Shown here: positions 25,512-35,765 of the stretch, piece after piece
Layout: every line of letters starts with the position of its first letter
Position numbering within the stretch: position 1 is the stretch's first letter
Source of the DNA: Novosphingobium sp. RL4
GTDB lineage: Bacteria; Pseudomonadota; Alphaproteobacteria; Sphingomonadales; Sphingomonadaceae
Assembly (NCBI RefSeq): GCF_035658495.1
Contig: NZ_CP141945.1
Span: 1,663,501-1,727,500, forward strand
Direction: 5' to 3'
DNA length: 64,000 bases
Made by a program: the position numbers and the translations under genes
Notes under the pieces: model-generated
What the model was told of the DNA's origin: nothing
The model's database searches: none
Seen by the model: only the letters and a program-made list of their open reading frames with translations

Positions 25512-28132
25512 GGATGGCGGGCAGGCTTGCAGGTCCGTTCGCAAGCGGGGCGCTGGCCCTCTGGCTGGCGGGCGTTTCGGGGGCCGCGCTGGCGGCCCCG
25601 CCCACGCAGACCGCGCTTGACGAGGGCTGGCAGGCCCGCATCGCGCCGGGCGATACAGCTGCCGTAAAGGCCCATCCCAAGGCCGCGCGCTGGTTCCGCG
25701 CGCAAGTGCCGGGCACCGTGCAGCAGGACCTGATCGCCACGCGGCAGGTGCCCGATCCGTTCCTCGGCACCAACGAGGCGGCGATCCAGTGGGCCGGGCT
25801 GACCGACTGGGAACTGCGCCGCACGCTGGACGTGAGCGCCGAAGCCATGGGCCGCGAGCATCTCGACCTCGTGTTCGACGGGCTGGATACTTTCGCAACC
25901 GTGTTCATCAACGGCAGGCAGGTGCTCAAGGCCGATAACGGCCACCGGCAGTGGCGCGTCGCCGCCAAGGCATTCCTCAAGCAGGGCCGCAACGAGATCC
26001 TCGTGCGCTTCGCCTCGCCGATCCGCACCTTGCAGCCGATGGTCCTGGCCGAGGCGCATCCGCTGCCCGGCGAATACGATTCCGCCTTCGGGGATGAGCC
26101 CAAGGGCAAGCAGACTTCCGCCTATATCCGCAAGGCCAAGTACCATTACGGCTGGGACTGGGGCCCGCGCATCGTCAACCAGGGCATTTCCGGGCCGGTG
26201 CGCCTGGAAGCCTGGGACGAGGCACGGCTCGGCGCCTTCGAGGTCGTGCAGGAAGCGCTCGGCAAGGACGAGGCGCGGCTGGTGGCGAAGTTCCGCGTCT
26301 TCGCGGACAAGCCGGGCAAGGCGCAGTTCGCCGCCCGCGTGACCGGACCGGACGGGCAAGCGCTCGCCCCGGTCTCGCGCGAGGCTTCGTTCGATGCGGG
26401 CGAAAGCGTGGTCACCGTGCCGCTGACGGTCGCCGCGCCGAAGCGCTGGTGGCCGGTCGGCTACGGCGATCAGCCGCTCTACAAGGTTTCGGGCGAGATC
26501 GCTTCGGGCGCGGGCGCCGGAGCCAAGGCGGCCCGTATTATCGGTCTGCGCGAGGTCGAACTCGTGCGCGGGGGCGGCGCTTTCGGCTTCCGGGTGAACG
26601 GCGTGACGGTCTTCGCCAAGGGCGCGAACCTCATTCCCTTCGACATGTTCCCCTCGCGCGTTACCGACGCGAAGATGCAGTCGCTGCTGGAGGATTCCCG
26701 CGCGGCCAACATGAACATGATCCGCGTCTGGGGCGGCGGCTACTATCTGCCGGACAGCTTCTACGACATGGCGGACCGCATGGGCCTGATGGTCTGGCAG
26801 GACTTCATGTTCGGCGGCGCGGTGCCGCCTGCCGACGTCGCCTACCGCGAGAACGTGCGGATCGAGGCGGACCAGCAGGTCGAGCGGCTCGGTTCGCACC
26901 CCTCGATCGTGATCTGGGCGGGCGGCAACGAGGTTATCTCCGGCTGGGAAACCTGGAGCGACCGCAAGGCCTGGAAGAAGGCCGTCGGCGCCGAGGAACA
27001 CGAGCGCATGGCGACTTCGATGACCGTGCTGTTCGACCGCGTGCTGCGCGGCGCCGTGACGGATCATTCGCCGACCACGCCCTACTGGCCGGGTTCCCCT
27101 TCGACCGATTACGAAGGCCCGGTCGATACCGATGCCGCGGGCGACCGCCATTTCTGGGATGTTTGGTCGGGCTCCAAGCCGGTCGAGAACTATACGCTTT
27201 CCTGCCCGCGCTTCATGTCGGAATACGGGTTCCAGGCGATGCCGGTCATGGCGACGATCCGCGGTTTCGCGGGCGATGCGGCGCAGGCGCCGGACAGCCC
27301 GGTGATGAAGGCGCACCAGAAGTTCCTCGCGGGCGAGGGCAACGAGCGCCTGAAGTTCTACCTTGACGCAAGGCTGCGCCCGGCAAAGGATCTGGCGGAC
27401 TTCGTTTACCTCACGCAAGTCAACCAGGCGCAGGCGATCGATATGGCCGCGCGCCATCACCGGGCCTGCGCGCCGGTGACGCTGGGTTCGCTCTACTGGC
27501 AGCTCAACGATGTCTGGCCGTCGATCTCGTGGGCGAGCGTGGACTATGAGGGGCGCTGGAAGCTGCTGCACTACGCCGCGCGGCACTTCTTCGCCCCGCA
27601 GGCGGTGGTGGCCGAGCACAAGCAGGGCGTGACCAGGGTCAGCTTCGCGTCGGACGCCACCAGCCCGGTCGCGGCGGAGTGGCGCCTGACCGGCTACGGG
27701 ATGGACGGCACGAAGCTGGGCGAAGCGGGCGGGGCGGTGACGCTGGCTCCGACGACCGCCACTACCGTTCCCGATGTGTCGGACGCTGCGGTCTTCGCGA
27801 GTGCTCCGGTAGAGGCGAGCTATGCGGTGGCGGAACTGGTGATCGGCGGCAAGACCGTCTCGCGCCAGATCGTCGAGCGTGCCTTGCCAAAGGCCATGGC
27901 CTATCCCGCGCCCGGCCTTGCCGCGACGTGGGACGGCAAGGCGGTGACGATCACCGCCAAGGCGCTGGCCCGCGCGGTCATGCTCGATTTCGGCGCAGTG
28001 GATGCGCAGGCTTCGGACAACGGCTTCGACCTGCTGCCGGGTGAGAGCGTGCGGATCGAGATCACCTCGAAGGCCGATGCGGCGGCGCTGCGCAAGGCGC
28101 TGGTGCTGCGCACATTGGCGGGAGAAGGGTGA
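25508..28132 (+). CDS. GH2 exo-beta-mannosidase
   Basis: The 874-aa exported protein has the beta-mannosidase form of GH2. An N-terminal sugar-binding domain holds KYHYGWDWGPRIVNQGI, a near-diagnostic motif. The barrel has NMIRVWGGGYY, acid/base Glu475 in WAGGNEVISG, nucleophile Glu572 in FMSEYGFQ, and GSLYWQLNDVWPSISW. It would remove the core beta-1,4-mannose after the alpha-mannosidases have acted. The start is uncertain: a GTG at 25508 has GGGGAG eight bases upstream, while an ATG at 25514 is also in frame. Both give a signal peptide ending GAALAA. It overlaps GH20 upstream and GH3 downstream (TGATG). Confidence 0.92.
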   Translation: MRMAGRLAGPFASGALALWLAGVSGAALAAPPTQTALDEGWQARIAPGDTAAVKAHPKAARWFRAQVPGTVQQDLIATRQVPDPFLGTNEAAIQWAGLTDWELRRTLDVSAEAMGREHLDLVFDGLDTFATVFINGRQVLKADNGHRQWRVAAKAFLKQGRNEILVRFASPIRTLQPMVLAEAHPLPGEYDSAFGDEPKGKQTSAYIRKAKYHYGWDWGPRIVNQGISGPVRLEAWDEARLGAFEVVQEALGKDEARLVAKFRVFADKPGKAQFAARVTGPDGQALAPVSREASFDAGESVVTVPLTVAAPKRWWPVGYGDQPLYKVSGEIASGAGAGAKAARIIGLREVELVRGGGAFGFRVNGVTVFAKGANLIPFDMFPSRVTDAKMQSLLEDSRAANMNMIRVWGGGYYLPDSFYDMADRMGLMVWQDFMFGGAVPPADVAYRENVRIEADQQVERLGSHPSIVIWAGGNEVISGWETWSDRKAWKKAVGAEEHERMATSMTVLFDRVLRGAVTDHSPTTPYWPGSPSTDYEGPVDTDAAGDRHFWDVWSGSKPVENYTLSCPRFMSEYGFQAMPVMATIRGFAGDAAQAPDSPVMKAHQKFLAGEGNERLKFYLDARLRPAKDLADFVYLTQVNQAQAIDMAARHHRACAPVTLGSLYWQLNDVWPSISWASVDYEGRWKLLHYAARHFFAPQAVVAEHKQGVTRVSFASDATSPVAAEWRLTGYGMDGTKLGEAGGAVTLAPTTATTVPDVSDAAVFASAPVEASYAVAELVIGGKTVSRQIVERALPKAMAYPAPGLAATWDGKAVTITAKALARAVMLDFGAVDAQASDNGFDLLPGESVRIEITSKADAAALRKALVLRTLAGEG

Positions 28133-30723
28133 TGAAGGCGCTGTTCCCGATCACCCTCGCCATGGTTCTGGCGGCGCCTGCCGCCGCTCAGGACCTGTCG
28201 GGCGAGGCCGATCCCGCCGTGCTCGCCGCCATCGCCAAGGCCGATCTGGCCGAGAAGGCGGACCAGCTCCAGAGCACCGCACCTGCCGCGAAGGCCATGG
28301 GCCTGCCCGCCTATGACTGGTGGAACGAGGGCCTCCACGGCCTTGCCCGCAACGGCGTGGCCACGGTGTTCCCACAGGCGGTCGGCCTTGCCGCGACCTT
28401 CGATCCGGCGCTGATGGAAAAGGTCGGCACCGTCGTCTCCACCGAGGCGCGCGCCAGGTTCAATGCCAAGCCCGTGGATGCCGACCGGCGCATCTACGAG
28501 GGCCTGACGATCTGGTCGCCCAACATCAACATCTTCCGCGACCCGCGCTGGGGCCGGGGTCAGGAGACTTACGGCGAGGACCCGTTCCTCACCGGCTCGC
28601 TGGCGGTCGGCTTCATCAAGGGTCTGCAAGGCCCCGATCCGCTCCATCCGCGCGTGATCGCGACGCCCAAGCACCTCGCCGTCCACTCCGGCCCCGAGGC
28701 CGGGCGCGACAGTTTCGACGTGGATGTCAGCCCGCAGGACCGCGAGGCGACTTACCTGCCCGCCTTCCGCAAGGCCGTGACCGAGGCCAAGCCGCTCTCG
28801 CTGATGTGCGCCTACAACTCCACCCACGGGGTGCCGGTCTGCGCCGACGATGCGCTGCTGAACGGCACTCTGCGCCGCGACTGGGGCTTCAAGGGCTTCG
28901 TCGTGTCGGACTGCGATGCAGTGGCGAACATCTGGATGTTCCACAATTACCGCTACGACGCCGCCGAGGCTTCGGCCGCGGCGATCAAGGCGGGCACTGA
29001 TTTCGACTGCGGCACGACTTACGCCGCGCTCACCCAGTCGGTGGCGCGCGGCCTGCTCACCGAGGCCGAGGTCGACCGCGCGCTCGCCCGCTCGCTGGAG
29101 GCCCGCTACAAGCTGGGCATCGCCTTCGGGGCGGCCAATCCTTGGGCGAAGATCAAGCCGGGCGAAGTCAACACCCCCGCCCACCGCGCCCTCGCGCTGG
29201 AAGCCGCGCGCAAGTCGGTGGTCCTGCTCCAGAACGAGAACGGCCGCCTGCCGCTGAAGGCCGGAACCCGCCTCGCCGTGATCGGCACCAATGCCGACGA
29301 TCTCTCGGTGATCGAGGCCAATTACCACGGCACCGCCGCCGATCCGGTAACGCCGCTGGAAGGCATCCGCCGCCAGTTCGGCGCGGCCAACGTCGCTTAT
29401 GCGCAAGGCTCGGTGCTGGCCGAGGGTGCGCCCGTGGTCGTGCCGGAAACCGCGCTCGTCGCGGATGGCAAGCCCGGTCTTCGCGCCGAATATCTCGACA
29501 TGTCGGGCAAGCGCGTGTTCGTGCGGCAGGATCGCCGCGTGGACTTCAACCTCACCCGCACCGCGCCCAAGGGGCTGGACGCCAAGGGCTTCAAGGTGCG
29601 CTGGAGCGGATCGCTGGTGCCGCCGGGAGCGGGGACCTATCGCCTCGCGCTCGACATTCCGGCCTGCTGGAAGGACTGCACCCGCCATGACGACGTGCGC
29701 CTGAGCATCGGCGGCAAGGAACTGCACAGCGGCGTGCTCGGCAAGCAGCGGGTCGAATTCGACATCGCATCCGATGGCTCGCCGCAGCCGATCAGCCTCG
29801 AACTCGACCATTACGGCGAGGACGAGGGCCTGCGCCTCATGTGGCTGCCGCCCGCCGAGGCTCAGCGCGCCGAGGCCGTGAAGGCCGCTTCGCAGGCCGA
29901 CGCCATCGTTGCCGTGCTGGGCCTTTCGCCCGATCTCGAAGGCGAGGCGCTGCAGGTGCAGGTGCCCGGCTTCGTCGGCGGCGATCGCAGCGATATCGCG
30001 CTGCCCGAACCGCAGGCCAAACTGCTGGAGGCGCTCCACGCCACCGGCAAGCCGGTGATCGTCGTGCTGACGAATGGCAGCGCGGTCTCGGTCGATCCGG
30101 CCATGGCCGATGCCGTGATGACCGCATGGTATCCGGGCGAGGCGGGCGGCACCGCCATTGCCGAGACGCTTGCCGGGGCCAACAATCCCTCGGGCCGCCT
30201 GCCGGTTACTTTCTACAAGTCGACCAGCGACCTGCCCGCCTTCGTCGACTATTCGATGAAGGAGCGGACCTATCGCTACTTCACCGGCAAGCCGCTCTGG
30301 GCCTTCGGCCATGGCCTGAGCTATACGACTTACGGCTACGAGGGCGCCAAGGTTTCCGCGCCCGCGCTGGGCCAGCCCGTGACGGTCACGGCCACCTTGC
30401 GCAATCTTGGAAGCATGGCGGGCGAGGAAGTGGTGCAGGCCTATGTCGTGCCGCCGGTGATCGAGCCGCGCCCGATCATGACGCAGGGCGTGTTGCAGCG
30501 CCAGCTTGCCGCCTTCACGCGCGTTCCGCTGGCAGCGGGCAAGTCGCGGGAAGTCTCGCTGACTATCGATCCGCGCAGCCTGTCGGTCGTGGATCGTCGG
30601 GGCACGCGCAAGGTCGTGCCGGGCGACTACAAAGTGTGGATCGGCGGCGGACAGCCGGGTGACGGCGCGGGCGCATGGGTGCAGTTCACCCTGACCGGAC
30701 AGGCGCAGGAGCTGCCGAAGTGA
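28132..30723 (+). CDS. GH3 beta-xylosidase-like enzyme with PA14 insert
   Basis: The 863-aa exported protein (signal [20 protein letters not shown]) has the GH3 barrel with [25 protein letters not shown] and the nucleophile Asp260 in VVSDCDAV. These are forms typical of the xylan beta-xylosidase branch. A PA14 domain is inserted at about 450-565 ([15 protein letters not shown] to [12 protein letters not shown]), then the GH3 C-terminal and fibronectin-III-like domains ([14 protein letters not shown] [14 protein letters not shown]). In an N-glycan locus the obvious target is the beta-1,2-xylose of plant core glycans, although a beta-glucosidase or hexosaminidase role cannot be excluded. ATG 28132 shares its A with the beta-mannosidase stop; GGAGAAGG lies upstream. 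Confidence 0.85.
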   Translation: MKALFPITLAMVLAAPAAAQDLSGEADPAVLAAIAKADLAEKADQLQSTAPAAKAMGLPAYDWWNEGLHGLARNGVATVFPQAVGLAATFDPALMEKVGTVVSTEARARFNAKPVDADRRIYEGLTIWSPNINIFRDPRWGRGQETYGEDPFLTGSLAVGFIKGLQGPDPLHPRVIATPKHLAVHSGPEAGRDSFDVDVSPQDREATYLPAFRKAVTEAKPLSLMCAYNSTHGVPVCADDALLNGTLRRDWGFKGFVVSDCDAVANIWMFHNYRYDAAEASAAAIKAGTDFDCGTTYAALTQSVARGLLTEAEVDRALARSLEARYKLGIAFGAANPWAKIKPGEVNTPAHRALALEAARKSVVLLQNENGRLPLKAGTRLAVIGTNADDLSVIEANYHGTAADPVTPLEGIRRQFGAANVAYAQGSVLAEGAPVVVPETALVADGKPGLRAEYLDMSGKRVFVRQDRRVDFNLTRTAPKGLDAKGFKVRWSGSLVPPGAGTYRLALDIPACWKDCTRHDDVRLSIGGKELHSGVLGKQRVEFDIASDGSPQPISLELDHYGEDEGLRLMWLPPAEAQRAEAVKAASQADAIVAVLGLSPDLEGEALQVQVPGFVGGDRSDIALPEPQAKLLEALHATGKPVIVVLTNGSAVSVDPAMADAVMTAWYPGEAGGTAIAETLAGANNPSGRLPVTFYKSTSDLPAFVDYSMKERTYRYFTGKPLWAFGHGLSYTTYGYEGAKVSAPALGQPVTVTATLRNLGSMAGEEVVQAYVVPPVIEPRPIMTQGVLQRQLAAFTRVPLAAGKSREVSLTIDPRSLSVVDRRGTRKVVPGDYKVWIGGGQPGDGAGAWVQFTLTGQAQELPK

Positions 30724-32177
30724 TGACTAAGACAAACCTCGACCGCCGCAGCACGTTGGCAGGCGCCATGACCGGTGCCGCCGCGCTCGCCATTCCGGCC
30801 ACGGCCCGTGCGGTGACCATCCCCATGCCGCAAGGCGGAGGCCGTCCCCCGGTGTCGGATCGCCGCTACGTCAGCCGCGCGGTGGAGGCCGAGATCGACC
30901 GCGTATCGCGCAAGATTGCCGATCCCAAGCTGCGCGCGATGTTCGTGGGCTGCTATCCGAACACGCTCGACACCACCGTCTACATGGACAGCGTGGACGG
31001 CCGTCCGGACGCTTTCGTCATCACTGGCGACATCCCCTGCCTCTGGCTGCGCGACAGCACGGCGCAAGTGCTGCCCTACCTCCATCTGGTGAACAAGGAC
31101 CCGGCGCTCACCGCGCTGTTCCGGGGCCTGATCGCCCGCCAGTCGCGCTCGATCCTGATCGATCCTTATGCCAACGCCTTCATGCGCGATCCGTCTGCGA
31201 AGACCAATCTGTCGTGGGCGCTGAAGGACCAGACCGACATGAAGCCCGGCGTCGCCGAGCGTAAATGGGAGATCGACTCGCTCTGCTATGCGATGCGGCT
31301 CGGCTTCCGCTACTGGCGCCAGACGCGGGACAAGCTGCCTTTCGACCAGACCTGGGCCGAAGCCTCCCGCGCCTGCGTGCGCACCTTGCGCGAACAGCAG
31401 CGCAAGGGATCGCCCGGACCCTATCGCTTCCTGCGCACCAGCAACCGGCCGACCGAGACCATGCAACTCGACGGCTGGGGCGCGCCGAGCCGTGCGGTCG
31501 GGCTGATCCACTGCGGTTTCCGCCCCTCGGACGATTCCTGCACGTATCCGTTCCTGATCCCGGCCAACCTCTTCGCGGTGACATCGCTGCGCGAGATGGC
31601 CACCGTGGCCGAGCAGGCCCGCGGCGACACCGCGCTGGCCGCCGATGCCCGCGCGCTGGCAAGCGAGGTGGAAGCGGCGCTGCGCCAGTGGGGCACGATG
31701 CTGCTGCCGGACGGCCGCCGGGTCTGGGCCTACGAAGTGGACGGCTTCGGCAACGCGATGTTCATGGACGATGCCAACGTCCCCTCGCTGCTGGGTCTTG
31801 CCTTCCTCGAATGCGTGGACGCCGCCGATCCGCTCTGGAAAGCCACGGCGGAGGCCTGCTGGTCGGACGCGAACCCCTACTTCTTCCGGGGATCGAGGAT
31901 CGAGGGCATCGGCGGGCCGCATGTCGGGCTTGGGCAGGTCTGGCCGATGAGCCTAATCGTGCGCGCGCTGTCGAGCAGCGATCCGCTGGTGATCCGCGCG
32001 ATGCTGCGGATGCTGCGCGATACCGACGCGGGCACCGGCTTCATCCACGAGGCGGTGGACAGCAACGATCCTGCCAAATTCACGCGTGACTGGTTCGCCT
32101 GGGCCAACGGGCTCTTCGGGGAACTGCTGGTCAAGCTGGCCGATACCCGGCCCGAACTGCTTTCCGCGCCGCTCTGA
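30723..32177 (+). CDS. GH125 exo-alpha-1,6-mannosidase
   Basis: The 484-aa protein is of the metal-independent GH125 family (formerly DUF1237). Motifs include [61 protein letters not shown] and a C-terminal [17 protein letters not shown]125 enzymes are inverting exo-alpha-1,6-mannosidases acting on the N-glycan core after GH92 trimming. [13 protein letters not shown] leader ending TARA looks Tat-like and predicts export. ATG 30723 overlaps the GH3 stop (TGATG), so it is translationally coupled; the open frame upstream to 30675 lies inside GH3. Confidence 0.94.
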   Translation: MTKTNLDRRSTLAGAMTGAAALAIPATARAVTIPMPQGGGRPPVSDRRYVSRAVEAEIDRVSRKIADPKLRAMFVGCYPNTLDTTVYMDSVDGRPDAFVITGDIPCLWLRDSTAQVLPYLHLVNKDPALTALFRGLIARQSRSILIDPYANAFMRDPSAKTNLSWALKDQTDMKPGVAERKWEIDSLCYAMRLGFRYWRQTRDKLPFDQTWAEASRACVRTLREQQRKGSPGPYRFLRTSNRPTETMQLDGWGAPSRAVGLIHCGFRPSDDSCTYPFLIPANLFAVTSLREMATVAEQARGDTALAADARALASEVEAALRQWGTMLLPDGRRVWAYEVDGFGNAMFMDDANVPSLLGLAFLECVDAADPLWKATAEACWSDANPYFFRGSRIEGIGGPHVGLGQVWPMSLIVRALSSSDPLVIRAMLRMLRDTDAGTGFIHEAVDSNDPAKFTRDWFAWANGLFGELLVKLADTRPELLSAPL

Positions 32178-32207
32178 CACGCGCCTGCCTTTACCAAAGG
32201 ACTGACG

Positions 32208-34142
32208 ATGGACTTTTCCCGCCGCCGTTTCCTCGCCACTTCCGCCGTCGCGGCGACTGCGCTTGGCGCCGACGCCGCGCAGGCCGCGCGCCGCGCCGCC
32301 GGTGATGCCGCCGCGCCGCTGCCCTCGGGCGCGGTTCCCTCGGCGCGGCAGTGGAACTGGCACGCGCACGAAATGTACGCTTTCGTGCACTTCGCCATGA
32401 ACACCTTCACCGACAAGGAATGGGGCTACGGCGACGAGGACCCCAAGTGGTTCAACCCGACAGATTTCAATGCCGACCAGATCGTTGCGGCGGCCAAGGT
32501 TGCGGGAATGCGCGGCGTCATCCTGACCGCCAAGCACCATGACGGCTTCTGCCTCTGGCAGACCCAGCTTACCGAGCATTCGATCCGCAACAGCCCCTAC
32601 AAGGCGGGCAAGGGCGATATCGTTGCGGAAATGTCGGAGGCGTGCCGCCAGGCGGACATGCTGTTCGGCCTCTATCTCTCGCCGTGGGACCGCAACCACG
32701 CGGAGTACGGCCGCCCGGCCTATATCGACTATTACCGCAAGCAGTTGACCGAACTGTGCACCCGCTACGGCAAGCTGTTCGAAGTCTGGTTCGACGGCGC
32801 CAACGGCGGTGACGGTTACTACGGCGGCGCGCGCGAGGCGCGCAAGATCGATGCGCCGAAGTATTACAACTGGCCCTCGATCGTAAAGCTGGTCCACGAA
32901 CTTCAGCCCGATGCCTGCACGTTCGATCCGCTTGGCGCCGATGTGCGCTGGGTCGGCAATGAGGACGGCGTGGCGGGCGATCCCTGCTGGCCGACGATGC
33001 CGAACGTTCCCTATGAGCAGGATGTGGGCAATGCGGGCCTGCGCGGGGGCGAGATCTGGTGGCCGGCGGAAACCGACGTTTCGATCCGGCCCGGCTGGTT
33101 CTATCACGCCGACGAGGATTCCAAGGTCAAGAGCCCGGCGCGCCTGATCCGCCTCTACGACGAATCCGTGGGCCGGGGCACCAATCTCAACCTGAACCTG
33201 CCGCCTGACCGGCGCGGCCGGATCGCCGATCAGGACGTGAAGATCCTCAAGTCGTTCGGCGATGCGATCCGCGCGACCTTCGCGAAGGATCTGGCGCAGG
33301 GCAGCGTCGCCCATGCCAGCGCCTCGCGCGGGGGCCGCTTCGTGCCCGCCCAGGTGCTGGACGGCCAGCGCGAGACCTACTGGTCCGCGCCCGACGCCGT
33401 GCTGACCCCCACATTGACGCTCGACCTCGCGCCGGGCACGCGCTTCGACGTGGTGCGCCTGCGCGAATACCTGCCGCTGGGTATCCGCGTGACCCGCTTC
33501 GCGGTGGAAGCGGAGATCGACGGCCAGTGGCAGCGCCTTGCCGAGAAGGAATGCATCGGCGCGCAGCGCATCATCCGCCTGCCGCAGCCGATCGCGCCGC
33601 GCCGGGTGCGGCTGGTCGTCCTCGAAGGCAGCGCGGCGCCGGCGATCTCGGAATTCGCGCTGTTCGCCTCGGTGGCGCCTGTCGATGTGCCGGCGATCGT
33701 CTCGACCGATCCCAGCGTGCTGGATTCCACCAAGTGGACCATCGTTGCCGCCAGCGCGCCGGGCGCGGAACGGCTGCTGGACAATGATGCGGCGACGATC
33801 TGGAAGCAGCCCGCCCCCCAGCCGGGCAAACCCGCGCGCGTGACGGTGGACCTTGGCCGGGCCGAAGCGCTGGGGGGTTTCACGCTGACGCCGTCCCGGC
33901 AGGTCATGGCCGATTCCGCGCCGCCCCGGGGCTACGTCGCCGAGACCAGCCTTGACGGCAAGACCTGGAAGCGCAGTGCGGCAGGGGAATTCGGGAACAT
34001 CGCTTATGCGCTCGCCACCCAGCGCATCGCCTTCGCCGCTCCGGTAAAGGCACGCTATCTGCGCCTGACCTTCGAGGCCACGGCGCTTCCCGCCGGGATG
34101 CTCGCCATCGCGGGGCTGGGCGCCTTTACCGGAAGGACCTGA
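32208..34142 (+). CDS. GH29 alpha-L-fucosidase with C-terminal discoidin-like domain
   Basis: The 644-aa protein has a clear Tat leader (MDFSRRRFLATSAVAATALG). The GH29 barrel shows FVHFAMNTFTDKEWGYGDE, MRGVILTAKHHDGFCLW, and the nucleophile Asp196 in LFEVWFDGANGG. About residues 360-450 and 515-640 resemble F5/8 type C (discoidin) folds (AERLLDNDAATIWKQP, ARYLRLTFEATALP) and may bind sugar. It would release core or antennary alpha-fucose from N-glycans; GH29 members vary between alpha-1,2/3/4/6 linkages and the sequence does not decide. It is the last gene of the GH20-to-GH29 operon, 30 bp after GH125, and is followed by an intrinsic terminator. Confidence 0.94.
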   Translation: MDFSRRRFLATSAVAATALGADAAQAARRAAGDAAAPLPSGAVPSARQWNWHAHEMYAFVHFAMNTFTDKEWGYGDEDPKWFNPTDFNADQIVAAAKVAGMRGVILTAKHHDGFCLWQTQLTEHSIRNSPYKAGKGDIVAEMSEACRQADMLFGLYLSPWDRNHAEYGRPAYIDYYRKQLTELCTRYGKLFEVWFDGANGGDGYYGGAREARKIDAPKYYNWPSIVKLVHELQPDACTFDPLGADVRWVGNEDGVAGDPCWPTMPNVPYEQDVGNAGLRGGEIWWPAETDVSIRPGWFYHADEDSKVKSPARLIRLYDESVGRGTNLNLNLPPDRRGRIADQDVKILKSFGDAIRATFAKDLAQGSVAHASASRGGRFVPAQVLDGQRETYWSAPDAVLTPTLTLDLAPGTRFDVVRLREYLPLGIRVTRFAVEAEIDGQWQRLAEKECIGAQRIIRLPQPIAPRRVRLVVLEGSAAPAISEFALFASVAPVDVPAIVSTDPSVLDSTKWTIVAASAPGAERLLDNDAATIWKQPAPQPGKPARVTVDLGRAEALGGFTLTPSRQVMADSAPPRGYVAETSLDGKTWKRSAAGEFGNIAYALATQRIAFAAPVKARYLRLTFEATALPAGMLAIAGLGAFTGRT

Positions 34143-34167
34143 ATTCGGCGCAGGCAGGGCTGGGGGG

Positions 34168-34187
34168 CGGCGCCGAAGCGCCGTTTT
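34168..34187 (+). terminator. Intrinsic terminator after the glycosidase operon
   Basis: The stem CGGCGC (34168-34173), tetraloop CGAA and GCGCCG (34178-34183) are followed directly by TTTT. It lies 25 bp past the fucosidase stop and abuts the end of the convergent response-regulator gene. Confidence 0.8.
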
Positions 34188-34783
34188 CAGGCCTTGCCCG
34201 CCTCGATGGCGATGCGGATCGCCTCCATCGTGTTCTTGGCGCCGAGCCTGGCGATCATGTTGGCGCGGTGGATCTCGACCGTCCTCGGGCTGATCGACAG
34301 TTCCTTGCCGATGAGGCGGTTCGACTGGCCTTTCGCCACGCCGATCAGCACTTCGTGTTCGCGCTTGGTCAGGCGCGAGATCAGCGAGGCGGCGGCGGAT
34401 TCGCGCGGGTGATAACGCCCCGGCACATCGGCCGTGCTTGCCGCCCGGGTGAGGATATCGCGCAGTTCCGCCATGTCCTTGGTCGGGATCACGTAATCGG
34501 CCGCGCCTTTCGATATCAGTTCCACGATCCGCCGCACATTGACGACGAGGCTGTATATCACGACGGGAATGCGCTGGGCATTGATCGATTTCACGAGGAA
34601 ATCGTCCAGCACGTTGTCGTTGTCGCCAATAAGAGCGATCGTGGGGTGACGCGCCGAAAGATCGGTGAATTCGCACGAATATTGAATATTAAAAATATCG
34701 TCGACCTGCTTGAGGATCGAGGTGACGTATTTCTTGCGTTCGTTGTCATCGTCGATGAGTATGATGTTCAGCGTGTCGTTCAT
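34187..34783 (-). CDS. LuxR/FixJ-type regulator with atypical receiver domain
   Basis: The 198-aa protein has an N-terminal receiver fold (NIILIDDDNERKKYVTSIL) and a C-terminal LuxR helix-turn-helix (SRLTKREHEVLIGVAKGQSNRLIGKELSISPRTVEIHRANM, 132 onwards). The segment that should end strand 3 with the phosphoacceptor Asp reads TIALIGDND; aligned with the usual xxLLD pattern, Gly takes the Asp place with an Asp next to it. The acidic pocket (DDD) and later Lys are less clear. It may therefore be a phosphorylation-independent or shifted-Asp regulator. It is the last gene of the minus-strand EPS block, 64 bp after the GT2 gene, so it may regulate polysaccharide synthesis. Confidence 0.85.
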   Translation of the reverse strand: MNDTLNIILIDDDNERKKYVTSILKQVDDIFNIQYSCEFTDLSARHPTIALIGDNDNVLDDFLVKSINAQRIPVVIYSLVVNVRRIVELISKGAADYVIPTKDMAELRDILTRAASTADVPGRYHPRESAAASLISRLTKREHEVLIGVAKGQSNRLIGKELSISPRTVEIHRANMIARLGAKNTMEAIRIAIEAGKA

Positions 34784-34847
34784 GTCCCTGTTCCGTGAAT
34801 GATATTGATGGATTGCCGGTTCTGGTCGCTGCGCGATGGCCGGTGGT

Positions 34848-35765
34848 TCATTCGGCCGCCGGGAAGCCGGGCGCGGCGTCCGGCCGCCGGGGCGCGGTGC
34901 GCCTGATCCTCATGTTCTTCACCTGCCGCATGACCTGCGAGGCGGCCCAACGCGGGGCGATGGCGGCGAGAAGCAGCGTGTTGCGGTAGGACGGCCGCCG
35001 TTGCCGGTTGGCGCTGAGGCGCCGGATCTGCACCGAGGCGAGCCGGGCTTCGCGCGCAGACAGGCCGGAATCCTTCCATGCGGCGATCTCCTGGTGAACG
35101 CGCGCTTCCGAAGCGCGGATCTTGTCGATCGGCGCGATCGAGATGAGCTGTCCGGGAGAGCGCCGGTACCAGTAGCGCACGCTGTTCTCGCGCCAGAAGG
35201 TCGCGCCGAGATGGAGCAGTTCGAGGTAGAAGATGATATCCGCGAAATAGAGCGCATCCTTGAAGCGGACGGCGGCGGTCTTCGCGCTGCGGCGGTAGCT
35301 GAACCCGGTCGGGCCGCCGATCGGGTTCCAGGCGACGGAATGGCGCGGAATGATGCCCTGGGGCAGGTCCGGGATGGTCATGCGGACATGCCTGACGCTT
35401 TGCCCGAAGCTCAGCCCGGCGATGGAGATGCAGTCCACCTGCGGATTGCCCTGGTAGACGCCGACCGCGCGGCGCAGGTGATCGGGGTCCCACACGTCAT
35501 CGGCATCGAGGAAGAACACGAAGTCGCCGGTGGCCCGGTCCAGCGCGGTGTTCCTTGCCCCGCCCGGTCCCTTTTCCTGGGCATTGTGCAGGAACAGGGT
35601 GGCGACATTGCCGTGCCTGTCGTCGGCCGGCAGCACGGCCTGCCTGTCGTCCACCACGATCAGGTGCTCTATCTCTATGCCGGAATCCTGCCGCGCGACG
35701 GACTGCCTGGCTTCCGCGAGGAAATCGTCCAGGGCGAGTGTCGGGGTAACGATGCTAACTTTCAT
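34848..35765 (-). CDS. Glycosyltransferase family 2
   Basis: The 305-aa cytoplasmic protein starts MKVSIVTPTLALDDFL. It has the GT-A nucleotide-sugar fold: IVVDDRQ, KGPGGARNTALDRATGDF, and the DxD metal motif in FFLDADDVWD. It probably adds one sugar of the exopolysaccharide repeat unit to the lipid-linked intermediate; donor and linkage are unknown. ATG 35765 has GGAGAAG upstream and overlaps the end of the flippase gene by 11 bp. The basic C-terminus (MRIRRTAPRRP) could contact the membrane. Confidence 0.9.
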   Translation of the reverse strand: MKVSIVTPTLALDDFLAEARQSVARQDSGIEIEHLIVVDDRQAVLPADDRHGNVATLFLHNAQEKGPGGARNTALDRATGDFVFFLDADDVWDPDHLRRAVGVYQGNPQVDCISIAGLSFGQSVRHVRMTIPDLPQGIIPRHSVAWNPIGGPTGFSYRRSAKTAAVRFKDALYFADIIFYLELLHLGATFWRENSVRYWYRRSPGQLISIAPIDKIRASEARVHQEIAAWKDSGLSAREARLASVQIRRLSANRQRRPSYRNTLLLAAIAPRWAASQVMRQVKNMRIRRTAPRRPDAAPGFPAAE

